NCBI GenBank assembly: GCA_964516805.1
Contig: CAZEXI010000007.1
Span: 1 to 61,150, forward strand
DNA length: 61,150 nucleotides
Direction: 5' to 3'
Source of the DNA: CAYSTL01 sp964516805
GTDB lineage: Archaea; Thermoplasmatota; Thermoplasmata; Halarchaeoplasmatales; Halarchaeoplasmataceae
The position numbers and the translations under genes are program-made. Shown here in pieces: positions 1 through 7,962 of the stretch (its first letter is position 1; every line of letters begins with the position of its first letter). The notes below the pieces were generated by a model. That model saw nothing but the letters and a program-made list of their open reading frames with translations. It searched no databases and was not told the origin of the DNA.

Positions 1-1757
1 GAATAGCAGTAGTTCTAGAGGATAAATGCCAGCCGAAAAGATGCAGTTACGAATGCATAAATTATTGTCCTAGAGTGAGGACTGGTGATGAGACTATTAC
101 CAAAACAGAGGATGGTATAAAGATCTCTGAAGAATTGTGTTCTGGATGCGGTATCTGCGTCGATAAATGTCCATTCGACGCTATAAAGATAATCAATCTA
201 CCAGAAGAGTTGGACACAGATCTCATCCATCAATTTGGAGAGAACAGTTTTCGTTTATACAGGTTACCTGTACCAGAAGAAGGTCAGGTCATAGGTCTCT
301 TAGGCGCAAACGGTATAGGTAAAACTACTGCGATCAGGATCCTCTCGGGAGATATAATCCCCAATCTAGGAAAGTACCAAGAAGACGTTTCCTGGGACCA
401 CGTTCTAGATAAATATTCTGGAACCGCTCTAGGTGACTACTTCTCAGCTTTGAACGAGGAAGAATATGTAACCTCCTTAAAACCACAGTACGTGGATAAC
501 ATACCGGCACATTTTTCCGGTACTGTCGAAGAACTGCTCTCTAGGGTTGGAGACGATTACATGAAGTGGGTTAAAACCCTTAACATAGAAAATACTCTGG
601 ACTCCAGTGTAAAGAACCTTTCAGGTGGTGAATTACAGAGAGTTGCCATCGCTGCATCATCAACAAAAGAAGCCGATATCTACTTCTATGACGAACCCTC
701 CTCATATCTAGATATCAAACAGAGGCTTAACGTGGCAAAGGCGATCCGTGAAAAGAGCAAGAACAGTCAGGTTATGGTCATCGAGCACGACCTAGCTGTC
801 TTAGATTTCCTGGCAGATAATATCCACATACTCTATGGTTCTAGAGGAGCCTATGGTGTAGTTACCCATCCTAAAGGAGTTAGAAAAGCGATAAACACCT
901 ATCTGCATGGTTTTCTAGACGAAGAAAATATAAGATTTAGAAACACTGACATCGAATTCGAAAAACACGCTCCAAAAAAGGAATGGCATTCAAATCCACT
1001 CATAGAGTATGATAGGCTTGTAAAAGAATGGGACTCTTTCAAGCTGGAAACAGAAAAAGGAGAGATTCCAGAAGGTGAAGTGGTGGGAGTTGTAGGACCG
1101 AACGCTACAGGTAAGACTACCTTCGTTAAGATGTTAGCAGATGTTATCGAACCAACTGAAGGTAATATTGAAAAACAGATATCTGTAAGCTACAAACCAC
1201 AGTACATCAAGGCTGACTACAGGGGTAGGGTAATGGACCTATATAACACCAAGATGGGTGAAACATTCCATTCAAGCTTCTTCCAGTCAGAAGTCATCAA
1301 ACCTCTAGAGCTCGAAGAATTATTTGAAAGAGAAGTCATGAACTTATCAGGCGGTGAACTTCAAAGGGTGGTTATCGCTCTTTGCCTAGGTAGAGATGCT
1401 AACCTCTACCTGATAGACGAACCAAGCGCATACCTAGACGCTTCTAGAAGGATGGATGCGGCCAAAGTCATACGACGATTCATGGAAAAGACTGACAAGG
1501 CAGGGATGATAGTAGATCATGACGTTTATTTCATCGATTACGTATCTGATCTGATAATGAATTTTAACGGCACTCCAGGTAAACACGGTTATGGAAAAGG
1601 TCCTTTCGAGATGCGTGAAGGTATGAACAATTTCTTAAAAGAACTTGAGATAACATTTAGAAGGGACGCTGAGACCAACAGACCTAGAGTTAATAAATTA
1701 GACTCAAGATTAGATAGAAAGCAAAAATCTGATGGAGAGTATTACTACACTAAATAG
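1..1757 (+). CDS. abce1: ABCE1/RNase L inhibitor-type ribosome recycling ATPase (5' partial)
   Basis: Twin-ATPase iron-sulfur protein that splits ribosomes after termination, working with aRF1 and the aPelota type factors. The reading frame is open from nt 3 to the window edge and encodes IAVVLEDKCQPKRCSYECIN before the GTG at 75, so that GTG is an internal Val, not the start; family members begin MRIAVV, so only two or so codons are missing. Two 4Fe-4S clusters are visible: C-x4-C-x3-C-x3-CP at nt 27-71 and CSGCGICVDKCP at about nt 138-173. ABC domain 1 has GANGIGKTT, LSGGELQRVAIA and FYDEPSSYLD; domain 2 has GPNATGKTT, LSGGELQRVVIA and LIDEPSAYLD. The visible 584 residues match the family's usual length. 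It converges on scpA with an 8-base overlap. aRF1, its functional partner, lies about 22 kb away. Confidence 0.97.
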   Translation, partial: IAVVLEDKCQPKRCSYECINYCPRVRTGDETITKTEDGIKISEELCSGCGICVDKCPFDAIKIINLPEELDTDLIHQFGENSFRLYRLPVPEEGQVIGLLGANGIGKTTAIRILSGDIIPNLGKYQEDVSWDHVLDKYSGTALGDYFSALNEEEYVTSLKPQYVDNIPAHFSGTVEELLSRVGDDYMKWVKTLNIENTLDSSVKNLSGGELQRVAIAASSTKEADIYFYDEPSSYLDIKQRLNVAKAIREKSKNSQVMVIEHDLAVLDFLADNIHILYGSRGAYGVVTHPKGVRKAINTYLHGFLDEENIRFRNTDIEFEKHAPKKEWHSNPLIEYDRLVKEWDSFKLETEKGEIPEGEVVGVVGPNATGKTTFVKMLADVIEPTEGNIEKQISVSYKPQYIKADYRGRVMDLYNTKMGETFHSSFFQSEVIKPLELEELFEREVMNLSGGELQRVVIALCLGRDANLYLIDEPSAYLDASRRMDAAKVIRRFMEKTDKAGMIVDHDVYFIDYVSDLIMNFNGTPGKHGYGKGPFEMREGMNNFLKELEITFRRDAETNRPRVNKLDSRLDRKQKSDGEYYYTK

Positions 1758-2754
1758 TAGCCATATTCTCTATCGGCATCTTTTCCTCGATATCCTCGGC
1801 CATGAACTTTATACCTCTCTTTCTTTCTTCTTCAGGGACCAGATTTTCTACCAAAATTTGACCATCAGGATATTCTATCTGTTTTACCTTTATCTTCTTC
1901 TGCTTGTGTAAGAATAGGACCGAAACCATGGCTGTAACAATATCTCCTATCCTACCATCATGGATCATGTTAAAGGTTATAACATTCTGTTCATAACAGC
2001 ATATCCTGTCCCAAACCATACCGATATCGTGATATAGGTCTTCTTTGTGGGAGCGGGTATCGTAGTTCTCCTCACGATCTCTCATCTCCTGTTCTCTCTC
2101 TTCTTTTTTCTCTTTCCTGATCTTTTCCATTTTCTCTCTGTATTTAGCTTCCTTCTTAGCTTCTTCGAAGGCATCGACCAATTGGATCAAAGAAACTGGA
2201 TTCTTTTCTTCTCTCCTTATAGCCTTCTCAAGGGGTTGACTATCACTCTCGACAACTTCTTCCTGAAAATCTATATCCTCAGGTTCTTCATACATATCGT
2301 AATCATATACATCCCAATCGGAGAAAAAGGTGTCTTCCATCATCTCTTCTTCCTGCTGCTGATCCTGTTCTGCACTATCTAGAACTTCTTCACACTGCAA
2401 CTTTAAGATCGACCAGGCCATGTTCACAAGCTGACCTGCTACTAAAAAGTTGATATTCTCCTGATCTTTAGCCTCCTCGAGATACATCTTTGTGAACGAT
2501 ATCAGATCTATATCCCATGGGTCCATCTTCTCATCTATCACCAGTTTAAAAACCGAAGCGATAGCACATTCGAAAGGATCAGAAGAGATCTGATAACCAT
2601 CGTCGTCCATGTTGTTGATCATGCTGATATATTGATCTATCCTTTCTCCAGAGCGTTCCTCATCGATCAGAGATTTATGGAATATCAGATGATTTATGAC
2701 CTCATCAGTCGATTCACCGACTTCAACGATAGGTTTCTCCACTTCACAGACCAT
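1750..2754 (-). CDS. scpA: Segregation and condensation protein A (kleisin ScpA)
   Basis: Kleisin subunit that bridges the head domains of SMC in the prokaryotic condensin. The protein is 334 residues. The N-terminal part (about 40-130) has the ScpA signature, with DPWDIDLI and FLVAGQLVNMAWSILKLQ; the middle (about 130-240) is an acidic then Lys/Glu-rich linker; the C-terminus (about 265-315) has the winged-helix kleisin end with RIGDIVTAMVSVLFL. The start codon directly follows the smc stop codon (2755-2757), so the two are translated from one message, with no ScpB in the window. It is longer than typical ScpA (about 250 residues) mainly because of the charged linker. The stop overlaps the end of ABCE1. 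Confidence 0.93.
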   Translation of the reverse strand: MVCEVEKPIVEVGESTDEVINHLIFHKSLIDEERSGERIDQYISMINNMDDDGYQISSDPFECAIASVFKLVIDEKMDPWDIDLISFTKMYLEEAKDQENINFLVAGQLVNMAWSILKLQCEEVLDSAEQDQQQEEEMMEDTFFSDWDVYDYDMYEEPEDIDFQEEVVESDSQPLEKAIRREEKNPVSLIQLVDAFEEAKKEAKYREKMEKIRKEKKEEREQEMRDREENYDTRSHKEDLYHDIGMVWDRICCYEQNVITFNMIHDGRIGDIVTAMVSVLFLHKQKKIKVKQIEYPDGQILVENLVPEEERKRGIKFMAEDIEEKMPIENMATI

Positions 2755-5700
2755 CTACTGCACCTCCGTTTTCAATTTACTGACCTCTGAAAATTCAGGT
2801 ATATCCTTTTCTTTGCTATCACCGATGTTTACCTTCATTATCACGTCAGAGATACCGTTCTCATGGATCGTTACTCCGATGATATGATCAGATTTCTTCA
2901 GTGTTACTTTTCTTAAAGAGATCTGTATGAACTGTGCAGATTCAGAATTTTTCTTGATCATTTCCGCAACATTCTCGGCATTGATACCATCTAAATTCTG
3001 GTCTATCTCGTCTAATAGATAGAACGGTGATGGATCATACATCTGTATCGAGAATATGAATGCCATCGAAACTAGGCTCTTTTCTCCCCCTGACAAGGCA
3101 TCTATCCTGTGCACCTTCTTTCCAGGTGGCCTTGCCTTTATTATCAACCCACCTTCGAAGGGCGCGTCTTCATCTTCCAATTCCAGGTGTGCCTCGCCTC
3201 CGTCAGACAGATTAGTATATACCTTCTGGAAGTTTTTATCTATCTCTTTCTTAACTTTCATCAAGCCTTCTTTCTTCTTCACATCCATCTCATCGATCAA
3301 CTTGTTGAGCTCTTCTCTTCTATTCTCCAGCTCAGTATACTCTTCTTTCAGTTTTTCCATCCTCTCTTTCTTCTTCTTGTAATCCTCTAAAGCACGCATA
3401 TTAACAGGCTGGAGATCATCCATCCTGTTCTCACATTTTCGTATAGTATGCTTCAATTCTTTCATCGATGGTAAGTCCTCTTCAGAATAATCTACATCAT
3501 CATTTAAATCATCTTTCAACTCAGCTAAACTTTGTCTCTCATTTTTCAATTTTTGTTTTAAAGTGAGTATATACTTCTTTTTAGACTCTATCTCAGTATC
3601 TATACTGTCAATTTTGTGCTTGATATCTATCTTCTCTTCTTTCTTATCGTCCAGGCTATTTCTTAATTCCTCTAACTCTTCGTCCATAGAGTCTTGTTCG
3701 TCTTCCAGATCTTCTAATTCATCCCTTTTTTCTTCTATTTTGGACTTTAATTTCTTTATTTTGGATTCTTTCTGTTTGTTTTCCTCTTTTAAGTTCTCTT
3801 TCTCATCCTCTAGTTCCTCTATATTATCGTTCACGATCTCTTTTTTATTCCTTTTCTTTTCCAATTCAGAATCCAGTTTGTTTATTCTCTTGTCTATCTC
3901 TACTTCCTTATTCTTCAATTCAGTAAGTTTTGATGATAATTCTTCAGGACTTATCTTCTTTATCTTTTCTGAAACTTCTTTTCTTCTATCTTTGAGCTGC
4001 TCTATTTCGTTCTCGATGTATTCTACAGAATTATTTAACTGATCCAACGTATCCTCGAGCTCGTTCTTCTCTTCTTTCTTTTCCTGAAGGTCCGACTTTT
4101 TCTTTTCGATCTTCTTATTTAGTCGCTCTACTCTAGATTCAAGTTCGGATTGCTCTTGAGAACTGCCCTGATTCTGTAATTCCTGCATCTCATCCTGTAT
4201 TTCTTGTATCTCATTCTCCACCTCACTTAACTGATCAGAAACTCTTTCCAGGTTATCCCTAGTCATCTGTAACTCTTTACTTACACGGTCCAATTTACCC
4301 CTATCAGGTGCGTTGAAACTCATCATGTTCTTTCTTAGTGTACCACCTTTCATTGCACCGCTTCTCTCTATCTGTTCACCATCTAAAGTAACCATACGGA
4401 CCCCGCCCATGTACTGTCTAGCGGAATCGATGTCCTCCATAACCACTGTATCACCGAAGACGTACCAGAATACATTTTCGTACTTTTCATCATAATCTAC
4501 TAACTCTAGAGCAAAGTCAACTGCTTCTTCCTTCTTTACGACCCTCAGCGCTTTGCCCCTCGGTCTTCCGCTTCTCATCTTGTTCAAAGGCAAGAAAGTA
4601 GCTCGACCAGATTTGTTCTTTTTCAATAATTTTATAGCCTCAGATGCTACTGAATCGTCTTCGACCACTATAGACTGCATCCTTCCGCCAGCAGCAACCG
4701 ATAAAGCTGTTTCGTACTGGTCTTCCACATCGGCCAATTCAGCTATCGTTCCATGAACTCCTGACAATCTTCCTTTATCTCGGGCTTCTAGAACAGTAGT
4801 TACTGCTCTTGTATATCCTTTCTTTACAGATTTTGCAGCCTCTTCTTCAGCTTTCAATTGATTGTATTTCCTGGTTAATCTGTCCACTCTATCTTCTAGA
4901 TCACTCTTGTCTTCCCTCAAACTTTTTTCTTTCTGTTTCTTTGAATGGAATTTTTCTTTCAATTCTTTCAATCGGTCATCATGCTGTTTATTATTCTTTT
5001 TAATCTCTTTTAGATCCCATTTTGCTTCTTTCTTCTCAAATTCTAAACCTTCTATCTCTTCCTCTAATTCTGATATATCCTCTACCAGGCGATCGATATT
5101 GTCGTCTTTTCTGTCTAACTCGACTGTCTTTTCAGATAAGGAATCAGTTTTATTATCTATTTTTTTCTTGATCTTTAAAGCCTCTTTTCTCAAATCTGTT
5201 ATCCTTTCATCAGAATCTGATTGCTTTTCCTGTATCTCTTCTATCTCTTCACTGACTTCTTCCAATTCCTCTCTCTTTTCTTTCTGCTCTTCTTCGATCT
5301 CTCTTATATCAGACTTCAAATCGGATAATTCTTCACGTTTATTTTGAAGTTCTTCGATAACTAATTCTCTTCTCTTTTTATTCTGCTCTATAGTATATTC
5401 AGCATCTTCTTTCCTATCTTCACTTCTCCCTATTTCTAGCCTTAAATCGTTTATCTTACTTTGAAGTTCTTTGCTCTTACCTCCACCCTGAACTTTTAGT
5501 TCATCCTTGAGATCACTTATCTCATCAAGGAGTTCCTGGACCCTGTCTTTCAATTCTTCTTTCTTTTCTTTTTTATTCTCTATTTTTTGTTTCGTCTCTT
5601 CAATATCTTCCTGTATCGATGCTATGTTACTTTGAGTGTTATTGATCATCTTCCATGCTTTCTTCTCTTTAGCATCAGAAACCTTGTCAGACAGTTCCTG

Positions 5701-6360
5701 ATATTTTAGAGCCTTCTTTCTATCATCTTCAAGTTCATCGACTTGAGTTTTGATCTCATCCAGCAGTATGTTTATCCTTTCAAGATCATCATTCACCTGC
5801 TCTTTCTTTTCTTCAGCCTCTTCGATCTCACTATCATATTCGCTTATACCTGAGATGTCATCCAGTATCCTTCTTCTTTCCAGATCGCTCATCTCTACAA
5901 TCTTTGAGATATCTCCCTGCTGTACTAAATTATATCCATCTGCAGATATCCTAGCATGTGATAATAGTCTCTGAAATTCTGATAGTTTTGATGATCTTCC
6001 ATTGATATAAAAATAAGAGTTGTAACCCTGCTGATTATCTGATCTTTTTATCTTACGTGTGAATGTTACCTTATCAGAATCTAATGGTATAGCTCTATCC
6101 TCATTCTCAAAGATAAGACTAACTTTACATTTATCCGCAGGCTTCCCTTCTTTACCACCATTAAAAATTAAATCTGTCAGACGGCCTGCTCTGATCTCCT
6201 TTGAACTTTTTGGACCGAGAACAAAAAGAATTGCATCACCAATATTGGACTTACCTGACCCATTTGGGCCAGTTATATTGGTATAACCTTCTTTAAAAGG
6301 TATCTCCATCTTTTTCCCAAAAGATTTGAAGTTCTCCATCCTGATCTTCTTTAAATACAA
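2755..6360 (-). CDS. smc: Chromosome segregation ATPase SMC
   Basis: 1201-residue SMC, the usual length for a prokaryotic condensin. Order: Walker A head (GPNGSGKSN, about 33-41), first coiled coil (about 170-500, very rich in E, K, D), hinge (about 520-680, with GRLSGVHGTIAELADVEDQY and the Gly-rich GAMKGGT), second coiled coil, and C-terminal head with the ABC signature LSGGEKSLVSMAFIF and Walker B LLDEIDQNLDG. The Walker B follow-up is DEIDQNLD instead of the usual DEIDAALD. Start: the first codon is TTG at 6358-6360, preceded by AGGAGGAAG at the right distance; the next ATG (MENF, codon 8) lacks such a site. It forms an operon with scpA. Upstream lies a hairpin-rich leader with a TATA box (see 6361-6486). 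Confidence 0.97.
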   Translation of the reverse strand: MYLKKIRMENFKSFGKKMEIPFKEGYTNITGPNGSGKSNIGDAILFVLGPKSSKEIRAGRLTDLIFNGGKEGKPADKCKVSLIFENEDRAIPLDSDKVTFTRKIKRSDNQQGYNSYFYINGRSSKLSEFQRLLSHARISADGYNLVQQGDISKIVEMSDLERRRILDDISGISEYDSEIEEAEEKKEQVNDDLERINILLDEIKTQVDELEDDRKKALKYQELSDKVSDAKEKKAWKMINNTQSNIASIQEDIEETKQKIENKKEKKEELKDRVQELLDEISDLKDELKVQGGGKSKELQSKINDLRLEIGRSEDRKEDAEYTIEQNKKRRELVIEELQNKREELSDLKSDIREIEEEQKEKREELEEVSEEIEEIQEKQSDSDERITDLRKEALKIKKKIDNKTDSLSEKTVELDRKDDNIDRLVEDISELEEEIEGLEFEKKEAKWDLKEIKKNNKQHDDRLKELKEKFHSKKQKEKSLREDKSDLEDRVDRLTRKYNQLKAEEEAAKSVKKGYTRAVTTVLEARDKGRLSGVHGTIAELADVEDQYETALSVAAGGRMQSIVVEDDSVASEAIKLLKKNKSGRATFLPLNKMRSGRPRGKALRVVKKEEAVDFALELVDYDEKYENVFWYVFGDTVVMEDIDSARQYMGGVRMVTLDGEQIERSGAMKGGTLRKNMMSFNAPDRGKLDRVSKELQMTRDNLERVSDQLSEVENEIQEIQDEMQELQNQGSSQEQSELESRVERLNKKIEKKKSDLQEKKEEKNELEDTLDQLNNSVEYIENEIEQLKDRRKEVSEKIKKISPEELSSKLTELKNKEVEIDKRINKLDSELEKKRNKKEIVNDNIEELEDEKENLKEENKQKESKIKKLKSKIEEKRDELEDLEDEQDSMDEELEELRNSLDDKKEEKIDIKHKIDSIDTEIESKKKYILTLKQKLKNERQSLAELKDDLNDDVDYSEEDLPSMKELKHTIRKCENRMDDLQPVNMRALEDYKKKKERMEKLKEEYTELENRREELNKLIDEMDVKKKEGLMKVKKEIDKNFQKVYTNLSDGGEAHLELEDEDAPFEGGLIIKARPPGKKVHRIDALSGGEKSLVSMAFIFSIQMYDPSPFYLLDEIDQNLDGINAENVAEMIKKNSESAQFIQISLRKVTLKKSDHIIGVTIHENGISDVIMKVNIGDSKEKDIPEFSEVSKLKTEVQ

Positions 6361-6486
6361 AATATCTTCCTCCTATGAAAAGCCCTGGCTAGGGCACTGT
6401 AGTGCTCGTTTACGTTAGAGTGCATATTAAAATCCCATCCCATTGGGAAATTTTATGTCCGACGCTAAAGTTATATTCGTCGGACG
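6361..6486 (-). promoter_or_regulatory. Hairpin-rich 5' leader of smc-scpA
   Basis: Non-coding stretch just before smc. Read on the minus strand it holds, in order: an 8-bp stem GTCCGACG/CGTCGGAC (6478-6485 with 6457-6464, 13-base loop), an A/T-plus-CCCA stem (6429-6437 with 6444-6454, small bulge), a GCACT/AGTGC stem (6394-6405), a GCCCT/AGGGC stem (6382-6395) that competes with the previous one by two bases, then the ribosome binding site and the TTG start. With the TATA box at 6509-6517 the predicted transcript would begin near 6486, right at the first stem. No known riboswitch class is recognised. Secondary structure is read from sequence only. Confidence 0.45.
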
Positions 6487-6508
6487 CTATACATTATCAA
6501 AGTAAAAC

Positions 6509-6517
6509 TATAAAAGG
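6509..6517 (-). promoter_or_regulatory. TATA box of smc-scpA
   Basis: On the minus strand the sequence reads CTTTTATAG, a good archaeal TATA element. Its centre is about 27 bases before 6486, where the first leader hairpin begins. It lies downstream of the small ORF 6549-6713, so smc can be transcribed apart from the pus10 cluster. Confidence 0.5.
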
Positions 6518-6548
6518 ATTGCGGTATTAATCCGCGGAAAAATAGATA

Positions 6549-6713
6549 TTACTGTAAAGTTTGTTTTTGTATCTTCTTGAACAGTTCAAGTGCCATCTGA
6601 GCCTGCATGTCTCCATTTTCTACGACATTGTCGAAAACAAAAAACATGGTCATGAACTGATCTGATTCATCTACATCTTCATTTTCAATATTAATGTCCA
6701 ATTTACCAACCAT
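6549..6713 (-). CDS. Small acidic hypothetical protein (54 aa)
   Basis: Not a recognised family. The ORF starts with ATG at 6713 and encodes MVGKLDINIENEDVDESDQF followed by a hydrophobic/aromatic stretch (MTMFFVFDNVV) and a Lys/Gln-rich helical tail ending in TLQ. It begins 37 bases after the DUF655 stop on the same strand, with AAAGGTG about 8 bases before the ATG, so it looks like the last gene of the pus10-rpl21e-rpoF-DUF655 unit. In many Euryarchaeota the next gene here is ksgA, which is absent. The short coherent ORF, its site and its operon position support it as real; function unknown. Confidence 0.5.
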   Translation of the reverse strand: MVGKLDINIENEDVDESDQFMTMFFVFDNVVENGDMQAQMALELFKKIQKQTLQ

Positions 6714-6750
6714 TGTGTGTAACACCTTTATAGTAACATGGGTAATTTAA

Positions 6751-7302
6751 TTACTCAGCTACCCATACCTTGTATTTTATATCGGGTTTCTTCAGTTCTT
6801 CTATTATTCTATCCTTTATTAGTTTCTTTGGTTTATGTATCAAAGGTACCCTTTCACTAAGGTCTTCAAAGCTTTCGAACTCACCGTTTTTCTTTCTATC
6901 TTCTAGAAGGGCATTCATCTTTTTCTTTCCTAAACCAGGGAGTAATTCAAGCATATGATACCTTTTAGTTATCGGTCTAGCATTGTTATAGAACTGGAGG
7001 AATCTTTCTTCGTTAGCATTTATGATGTCCTCGATAATATACGGAGTTTCACTTTGAGCAGCGTGGGTCAATTCATCCCATCGTATCCTTCTCTTTACGT
7101 GTTTGATCTTCTCTCTCTTATCCATATCTTTACCGATGTACACTTTATCTCCTACGATAAGATTCTGCCCCTGTTTTGGTATCAATTCAAATAATTTGAA
7201 TTCATCTCTACCTAAAGCTAAAACTAAACTTTCGTGCTTATATCCTCTATCGTCTGGTCTTCCTTCCGCTAGGTAATCGAGAACGTACGCGTAATCCTCC
7301 AT
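6751..7302 (-). CDS. DUF655 family protein (HhH nucleic-acid-binding)
   Basis: 183-residue archaeal DUF655 protein, a family almost always encoded next to rpoF and rpl21e. It begins MEDYAYVLDYLAEGRPDDR, typical of the family; the middle is an OB-like basic segment (GDKVYIGKDMDKREKIKHVK), and about 115-150 holds a helix-hairpin-helix core, LELLPGLGKKKMNALLEDRK, so RNA or DNA binding is likely. The ATG at 7302 is preceded by GAGGGAGGAATT, a strong ribosome binding site, 10 bases after the rpoF stop. The molecular role of the family is unestablished; a link to ribosome or tRNA maturation is inferred from its neighbours. Confidence 0.9.
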   Translation of the reverse strand: MEDYAYVLDYLAEGRPDDRGYKHESLVLALGRDEFKLFELIPKQGQNLIVGDKVYIGKDMDKREKIKHVKRRIRWDELTHAAQSETPYIIEDIINANEERFLQFYNNARPITKRYHMLELLPGLGKKKMNALLEDRKKNGEFESFEDLSERVPLIHKPKKLIKDRIIEELKKPDIKYKVWVAE

Positions 7303-7312
7303 AATTCCTCCC

Positions 7313-7648
7313 TCATAGGTATTTTTTTATCAAATTTATAATTTCTTCTACTTCATCATTGGAAGGGGTATATCTATCTTGCTGAAATATTGCCCTAACA
7401 CCGTCTTTATCTTCCGGTAATATATCTGCTGTTTTGTAAGCTAAATCTTCACTCATAAAGTCAAATTCATCCAATAAATCATTGATAAGATCTTTAGTAT
7501 CTTCAGAAGATAATTTTACAAACTTTTCTGCATGGCTTAAGGCTAAGCTCTGTTCGTATGAAAGTTCTCTGTTGTCTGCTTCTTCAGTTAAAAGTGATTT
7601 TACTTCAGACAACGAAACATACCGGGATTCCTTTTCTTCTTCGGCCAT
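7313..7648 (-). CDS. rpoF: DNA-directed RNA polymerase subunit F (Rpo4/Rpb4)
   Basis: Stalk subunit that pairs with RpoE (Rpo7) and binds nascent RNA. 111 residues from the ATG at 7648. The family pattern is clear: an N-terminal YVSLSEVKSLL segment, then helical repeats including YEQSLALSHAEKFVKL and the C-terminal NDEVEEIINLIKKYL. A longer version starting at the GTG at 7660 is possible, but GGTGA lies 8 bases before the ATG and is used up as coding by the longer form, so the ATG is preferred. It follows rpl21e directly, the conserved archaeal order. RpoE is not in this window. Confidence 0.94.
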   Translation of the reverse strand: MAEEEKESRYVSLSEVKSLLTEEADNRELSYEQSLALSHAEKFVKLSSEDTKDLINDLLDEFDFMSEDLAYKTADILPEDKDGVRAIFQQDRYTPSNDEVEEIINLIKKYL

Positions 7649-7660
7649 AACAATATTCAC

Positions 7661-7951
7661 CTAATCCATTCTCCTTAGATGTTCTGATCTTGCTATTACC
7701 TGCTTCTCTTTTCCACCGACTTTCACATTTACGATATAAGCCTGACCTCTTTTACCTTCGATACGGCCTGTTTTTCCATGAAATCTTCTATGTGGTTGAC
7801 CTTTATGGATGCTCGGCTCAATCATTATCTTAACCTGTTCGCCTTCGTCAAAGTCTTGCAGGGCTCTATTTACTGGTATTTGACCTCTCTCTCTAGGCTT
7901 TTTGCGGAATATCTTTCTCGTTCCTTGCCTAGTTCCTTTTGATCTCTTCAT
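7661..7951 (-). CDS. rpl21e: Large ribosomal subunit protein L21e
   Basis: 96-residue archaeal/eukaryotic type ribosomal protein, highly basic. It begins MKRSKGTRQGTRKIFRKKPR and carries the family core with PHRRFHGKTGRIEGKRGQAY and a C-terminal VIARSEHLRRM. It is an SH3-like beta-barrel protein of the 50S subunit. A GTGAT site lies 3-7 bases before the ATG. It is the second gene of the pus10-rpl21e-rpoF-DUF655 cluster, and its stop codon is followed at once by the rpoF start region. Confidence 0.97.
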   Translation of the reverse strand: MKRSKGTRQGTRKIFRKKPRERGQIPVNRALQDFDEGEQVKIMIEPSIHKGQPHRRFHGKTGRIEGKRGQAYIVNVKVGGKEKQVIARSEHLRRMD

Positions 7952-7962
7952 GTTATCACTTC

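Noticed and set aside
75..77. GTG at 75 as the start of ABCE1
   Set aside because: The frame is open to the edge and encodes the first iron-sulfur Cys motif of the family upstream of it.
2755..6360. Long open frames on the strand opposite smc (for example 4862-5347)
   Set aside because: They are low-complexity Ser/Phe/Leu translations that mirror the Glu/Lys-rich coiled coil; no start signals.
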